The notes below the pieces were generated by a model that saw nothing but the letters and a program-made list of their open reading frames with translations, was not told the DNA's origin and did not search any database. 64,000 nucleotides of DNA from RGIG4608 sp045631445 (lineage in GTDB: Bacteria > Bacillota > Clostridia > Oscillospirales > CAG-272), in the NCBI GenBank assembly GCA_045631445.1, contig JAZQUS010000054.1, forward strand, positions 1 to 64,000, given 5' to 3'. Positions 60,219 through 64,000 of the stretch are shown here, one piece after another. Each line of letters begins with the position of its first letter. Position 1 is the stretch's first letter. The position numbers and the translations under genes were made by a program.

Positions 60219-61937
60219 ATGAAAAACAGAACAAAAAATTATCCATTGTATGAAACCACGGTATTCAAAGATTTCAGAGTAATGACTGAAAATGTTGCAA
60301 ATAAATACCCAAACAAAGTAGCATATTCCTTTAAAGAAAATCCCCATAAGCCTGAGATCACTAAAAAGACCTTTGCTGAAACAAGAAAGTATATCGTTGC
60401 TATGGGCACAGGTCTTGTTGACTTTGGAGTTAGAGAAAAACACATCGCTATTGTTGGCGAGGCATCATACAACTGGGTAACCTCATATTATGCAACAATG
60501 TCCATCGGTGCGGTAACTGTTCCGATTGATAAGGAGCTTCCCGCAGAGGACATTAAAAGTATAATTGATAGTGCAGAATGTGATTTTGTTATTTATAGTT
60601 CAGTTATAGATAATAAGATAAAAACTATTAGAGATGAGCTTTCTAAAAATCCTAAGTTAATTTGTATGAGCAAAAAGACTGAGCTTGATAATGTAGCTAT
60701 GCTTAGCGACATTATCTTGAAGGGTGAAAAGCTTGTTGATGATGGTGATAACTCTTATTATGATTACGAGCTTGATCCCGATAAGCTTGCAAGTATTGTA
60801 TTTACTTCTGGAACAACTGGTAAGGGCAAGGGAGTTATGCTTACGCAGACAAATATCGTTTCTGATATGACACAGGGTATGTATAACTTCAATATCACAC
60901 CTAAAACACTTTGCGTTTTGCCCCCTCACCATACGTTTGGCTCAACGGTTAACTTCGTTGGACACTATGCGCAGGGTGCAGAGGTATATCTTTCTAACGG
61001 TCTTAAGTATATTCTTAATGAACTTCAAGAGCAGCAACCCACCCACCTTATTCTTGTTCCTTTGTTTGTTGAAACGTTCTATAAGAGAATTTGGGCAACT
61101 GCAGAAAAGCAGGGCAAGGACAAGCTCCTTCGCACAATGATTAAAGCAAGTAACGGAATGAGAAAGGTTGGTATCGATCTTCGTAAAAAGCTCTTTGCAA
61201 GTGTTACTGCCGCATTTGGTGGTAAGCTTGAAATGATTATTTGCGGCGGTGCGGCTCTTAATCAGGATATTATCGATACATTTGAAGGAATTGGTATCGT
61301 AATTCTTAACGGTTACGGAATTACCGAGTGCGCTCCTCTCATTTCTTGCAATAGAAATGAGTATAGAAAAAAGGGAAGCGTTGGTGTACCGATTATCGGA
61401 GAAAAGGTTAAGATTGCTAACCCCGATGAAAATGGCGAGGGTGAAATATGCGTTAAAGGTCCTAACGTTATGATGGGTTACTATAAGAATCCTGAAGCAA
61501 CTGCGGCGGCATTTGACGAGGATGGTTACTTTAAAACAGGTGACTTTGGTAAGCTTGACGAAGAGGGTTGGATTTACATAACAGGCCGTCTTAAGAATCT
61601 TATTATCCTTTCAAACGGTAAGAACGTTTATCCCGAAGAAATCGAAACTGAAATTTCTCGTATTTACGGTGTAAACGAAGTGGTTGTTTATGAGGGACTT
61701 AATAAGGACGGCTCAAGCAAGGATTGTATCGTTGCCGAGATTTATCCTGACTTCGACGGACTTAAAGACCACGGAATAACCGACGTTCAAAAGTATTTCA
61801 AGGACGGAGTTAACGAAATTAACAAGAGAAGCGCGCCCTACAAGAAAGTGCAGATTGTTAAAATCCGCAACGAAGAATTTGAAAAGAACACCTCAAAGAA
61901 AATCGTGAGATTTAAGATTAATAGAATAGTTGATTAA
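60219..61937 (+). CDS. AMP-forming acyl-CoA/acyl-ACP ligase (long-chain type)
   Basis: A 572-residue adenylate-forming enzyme with P-loop-like VFTSGTTGKGKGVMLTQ, NGYGITECAPLIS, the hinge TGDFGKLDEEGWIYITGR and catalytic LKNLIILSNGKNVYPEEIE. Such enzymes activate a fatty acid with ATP. The final Lys of the family lies near KNTSKKIVRF. The thioesterase at 47358 could supply fatty acids, but they are unlinked. A clear terminator follows. Confidence 0.92.
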   Translation: MKNRTKNYPLYETTVFKDFRVMTENVANKYPNKVAYSFKENPHKPEITKKTFAETRKYIVAMGTGLVDFGVREKHIAIVGEASYNWVTSYYATMSIGAVTVPIDKELPAEDIKSIIDSAECDFVIYSSVIDNKIKTIRDELSKNPKLICMSKKTELDNVAMLSDIILKGEKLVDDGDNSYYDYELDPDKLASIVFTSGTTGKGKGVMLTQTNIVSDMTQGMYNFNITPKTLCVLPPHHTFGSTVNFVGHYAQGAEVYLSNGLKYILNELQEQQPTHLILVPLFVETFYKRIWATAEKQGKDKLLRTMIKASNGMRKVGIDLRKKLFASVTAAFGGKLEMIICGGAALNQDIIDTFEGIGIVILNGYGITECAPLISCNRNEYRKKGSVGVPIIGEKVKIANPDENGEGEICVKGPNVMMGYYKNPEATAAAFDEDGYFKTGDFGKLDEEGWIYITGRLKNLIILSNGKNVYPEEIETEISRIYGVNEVVVYEGLNKDGSSKDCIVAEIYPDFDGLKDHGITDVQKYFKDGVNEINKRSAPYKKVQIVKIRNEEFEKNTSKKIVRFKINRIVD

Positions 61938-61943
61938 AAATAT

Positions 61944-61973
61944 TGCCCACGGGATATTCCTGTGGGCATTTTT
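61944..61973 (+). terminator. Intrinsic terminator of the acyl ligase gene
   Basis: An 11-bp stem with one G-T pair (61944-61954 with 61958-61968), three-base loop and a run of T (61969-61973). Confidence 0.9.
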
Positions 61974-61988
61974 ATATTTTGCTCAAAC

Positions 61989-62017
61989 TTGACAAATTTT
62001 TCATAATATGGTACTAT
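61989..62017 (+). promoter_or_regulatory. Promoter of the HtrA-like gene
   Basis: TTGACA (61989-61994), 17 bases, TACTAT (62012-62017). It implies a start near 62024 and therefore excludes the in-frame ATG at 62008 as the translation start. Confidence 0.65.
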
Positions 62018-62046
62018 ATATTTATAAATTCCCGACGGGGTTAAAC

Positions 62047-62078
62047 GCGGAAAGTATTATATGCGGAAAGTATTATAT
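62047..62078 (+). repeat. Exact 16-base tandem duplication in the HtrA-like gene leader
   Basis: GCGGAAAGTATTATAT occurs twice back to back (62047-62062 and 62063-62078), ending one base before the ATG. Each copy carries GGAAAG, so the duplication gives two weak candidate ribosome-binding sites; the second is spaced about ten bases from the ATG. Confidence 0.85.
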
Positions 62079-62079
62079 T

Positions 62080-63852
62080 ATGAAGAAGTCGGTATTAATT
62101 GGTTTTGTTGCGGGCATAGTCGCCATTAGTGCGGTAGTTGGCGGTGTGTTCTTGTTTAAACACGAACATATCGAAGTCGTTGATATTGCTATTGCTCCCA
62201 CTTGTACAGATACAGGTCTCACTGAGGTCAAGCATTGCTTAGATTGCGGGGAAGTGCTTATTGTTCAACAAACAGTTCCCGCAACAGGACATACCGAAGT
62301 AATTGATTCGGCAGTTGCACCTACTTGCATCGCTACGGGTCTTACTGATGGTAAGCATTGTTCTGAATGTGGTGAGGTGCTTGTTGCTCAACAAATAGTT
62401 CCTGCAACAGGACATACTGAGGTTATAGATTCCGCGGTTGCACCTACTTGTACAGCTACAGGTCTCACTGAGGGTATGCATTGTTTGATTTGTCATATGG
62501 TACTTGTTGCACAAACAACGGTTGGAAAATTACCTCATGTTGAAGTTGTAGATGCAGCGATAGCACCTACTTGTACTTCTACTGGACTAACTCAAGGTAA
62601 GCATTGCTCGGTATGTAGTCAAACCATAGTTTCACAGACAATCATCGCAAAAACCGATCATAATTATGTTGTTGAAAGTGTATTGAAAGAAGCTACTTGT
62701 GCCTCTGTAGGAACTAAAAAATTGACTTGTGATAGTTGTTTTGCATATATTACGGAGTCTTATGAACTTGAAAAATATAGTGCCACGGAGATTAATAATC
62801 AAGCGTTGAAATATGTTGGTGAAATAACAACATACGACAAACAAGGGTATGCTTTAAGTATAGGTACAGGATTCGTATATAGTAGCGATGGAAAAATTAT
62901 TACTAATTACCACGTAATTGATGGTGCTTATTCTGCGGAAATAGTTATTAACGGTACTACATATACAATTCAAAAAGTTTTGGCTTATGATGAAACGATA
63001 GATTTGGCAGTCCTGAAAATCAATGCAAATAGTATTCCGTATGCTACAATTTGTACAAGAGAAATTCCCGTAGGTAGTACGGTTTATGCTATAGGATCTT
63101 CAAGAGGACTGACTAATACATTTTCGCGCGGAATAGTAACTTATTATAATCGTGTTGTTGACGGTGTAAGTCATATTCAGCACGACGCTTCAATTACAAA
63201 TGGCAATTCAGGTGGTCCTCTAATAAATGAATACGGCGAAGTGGTGGGCATCAATACTTGGTTATTAACTAATTCTCAAAATTTGAATTTTGCTGTATTT
63301 ACAGCTGAAATTGACAATTTAGAATTTGGTACACCGATGTCATTGGCTGAATTTTATGAAGAAAATTTCAATCCTTACGAAACTATACTGAATTGGCTTT
63401 TGGACAACTATAATTATACTAGCGATAGTTGGATTGAATATAGATATCAGGAAAGCGGAGAAAGATTTTCCGTTTATTCCTTAACTTATTTTCAGAACAC
63501 TAATACATTATCTCTATTATATTATTATGTTTTTGACAACGGTGATGCTCGATATGTCTCTATAAATCTATCAGAAGACACAATATCTTCATGTCTTTAT
63601 TATGCAACATATACTGATGGTGATTATTCATACAAAGACAATGTAACTATGGGATATATAGATCCTTCATCTTTCACAAGGCATACTTCCATTGGTTATG
63701 AATCATCTGAAGGAGATTATTGGACTATGTCTTCTCTTTTGATAACATACCAAGAAGGAATAGTATATTCCTTAGATTGGTTTGTAGCGTTTCTTGATGC
63801 TTTGGACTTTGGGTTTACATTGTCCGATTTTGGATTCGTTATGTTTGAATAA
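62080..63852 (+). CDS. Membrane-anchored HtrA-like serine protease with five Cys/His repeats
   Basis: A 590-residue protein: basic N terminus and membrane helix (~4-26), then five ~41-residue repeats (29-230), a trypsin-like S1C protease domain (~240-420) and an unrecognised C-terminal domain (~430-590, rich in Tyr, Ser, Asp). The triad is His278 (ITNYHVID), Asp308 (DETIDLAVLKI) and Ser377 (NGNSGGPL). No PDZ domain follows, unlike standard HtrA/DegP. The start at 62080 is chosen because the promoter lies over the upstream ATG. It is monocistronic, with its own promoter and terminator. Confidence 0.9.
   Translation: MKKSVLIGFVAGIVAISAVVGGVFLFKHEHIEVVDIAIAPTCTDTGLTEVKHCLDCGEVLIVQQTVPATGHTEVIDSAVAPTCIATGLTDGKHCSECGEVLVAQQIVPATGHTEVIDSAVAPTCTATGLTEGMHCLICHMVLVAQTTVGKLPHVEVVDAAIAPTCTSTGLTQGKHCSVCSQTIVSQTIIAKTDHNYVVESVLKEATCASVGTKKLTCDSCFAYITESYELEKYSATEINNQALKYVGEITTYDKQGYALSIGTGFVYSSDGKIITNYHVIDGAYSAEIVINGTTYTIQKVLAYDETIDLAVLKINANSIPYATICTREIPVGSTVYAIGSSRGLTNTFSRGIVTYYNRVVDGVSHIQHDASITNGNSGGPLINEYGEVVGINTWLLTNSQNLNFAVFTAEIDNLEFGTPMSLAEFYEENFNPYETILNWLLDNYNYTSDSWIEYRYQESGERFSVYSLTYFQNTNTLSLLYYYVFDNGDARYVSINLSEDTISSCLYYATYTDGDYSYKDNVTMGYIDPSSFTRHTSIGYESSEGDYWTMSSLLITYQEGIVYSLDWFVAFLDALDFGFTLSDFGFVMFE
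62164..62769 (+). repeat. Five in-frame ~41-codon repeats (Cys/His 'APTC...HCxxC...GHTE')
   Basis: The encoded units share the pattern VxDxAxAPTCxxTGLT, x-G-x-HCxxCgevL, then V-P-A-T-G-H-T-E. Units 1-4 are clear and the fifth (to residue 230) is divergent. Each has three cysteines plus a histidine, which could hold one zinc. Units 2 and 3 are the most similar at the DNA level, suggesting recent duplication. Confidence 0.85.
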
Positions 63853-63878
63853 ATAAAAACAAAATATTCAGAACGCCC

Positions 63879-63914
63879 AGAGCGTCTTGCCAAAAGGTAG
63901 GACGCTCTTTTTTT
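63879..63914 (+). terminator. Intrinsic terminator of the HtrA-like gene
   Basis: AGAGCGTC (63879-63886) pairs with GACGCTCT (63901-63908), extended inward by weaker pairs around an AAAA loop, followed by seven T. Confidence 0.9.
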
Positions 63915-63929
63915 GCTTATGATAAACAA

Positions 63930-63958
63930 AAAATGGCAGGGATAAAACCTACCATTTT
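63930..63958. terminator. Possible second terminator near the window end
   Basis: AAAATGG (63930-63936) pairs with CCATTTT (63952-63958), with AGG/CCT inside and one mismatch. A and T runs flank it. It may terminate a minus-strand gene whose body lies beyond 64000; only about 40 bases follow it, all three minus frames hit a stop there, and no gene can be called. Confidence 0.55.
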
Positions 63959-64000
63959 CACTATTTTTAATTCTATTTATCAATCAAAAAACGAATCCGC

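Noticed and set aside
63717..63983. Minus-strand frame at the right end
   Set aside because: It runs through the terminator and antisense to the protease gene; composition is not protein-like.

Overview
The window is an AT-rich, gene-dense chromosomal segment from an endospore-forming member of the Clostridia (Bacillota). Supporting evidence: Shine-Dalgarno sites are strong and promoters are TTGACA-N17-TATAAT-like. Spore-lineage genes are present: dpaA/dpaB (dipicolinate synthase), yabP/yabQ, a SpoVB-type flippase and a DacF-type carboxypeptidase. Low-GC Gram-positive hallmarks include ireB, cdaA-cdaR, rel, hemZ, rqcP, divIC and a miaB-ricA-like-mutS-mutL order. A bile salt hydrolase, oxygen-sensitive class III ribonucleotide reductase and a 'GHTE' repeat surface protease suggest an anaerobe of the animal gut. 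The species cannot be named from sequence alone. No rRNA, CRISPR array, prophage or insertion sequence was seen.

Layout. 1-3.7 kb: an unrecognised minus-strand gene, an array of mini-hairpins, tRNA-Trp, a D,D-carboxypeptidase-like protein with broken catalytic motifs, ribF and ireB. 3.9-11.6 kb: one long co-directional housekeeping run (nusB, TsaD-like, xseA, xseB, ispA, tlyA, nadK, argR, argS). 11.6-12.4 kb: yebC as its own unit. 12.5-25.6 kb: cdaA-cdaR, a FAD protein, recJ, rel, dtd, hemZ, an amidohydrolase, a SpoVB-like flippase and mazG. 25.7-29.6 kb: hup, rqcP, yabP, yabQ, divIC, a thioredoxin-reductase-like protein and dacF. 29.6-33.7 kb: pgi, a small P-loop protein, a cytidylate-kinase-like protein and dpaAB. 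33.7-36.6 kb (minus): nrdD-nrdG behind a promoter carrying two NrdR boxes. 36.7-41 kb: a fused MacB-like ABC transporter, a zinc-ribbon membrane protein and a bile salt hydrolase. 41-46.6 kb: a compact seven-gene type IV pilus/pseudopilus operon. 46.6-50.9 kb (minus): a leucine-rich-repeat surface protein, acyl-ACP thioesterase, MazF and topB. 51-62 kb: miaB, ricA-like, mutS, mutL, tgt, glyQS and an AMP-forming acyl ligase. 62-64 kb: an HtrA-like membrane protease with five Cys/His repeats.

Most of the content is conserved core metabolism. The more unusual material is regulatory and structural: the hairpin array near 0.9 kb; Shine-Dalgarno-sequestering hairpins in front of yabP and the LRR gene; perfect palindromes at the predicted start sites of hup and the thioesterase; NrdR boxes interleaved with the nrdD promoter; the minimal pilus operon with an unrecognised second gene; and the repeat-bearing protease. 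I found no clear case of a wholly new multi-gene system. The pilus operon and the repeat-bearing protease are the best candidates for further work.
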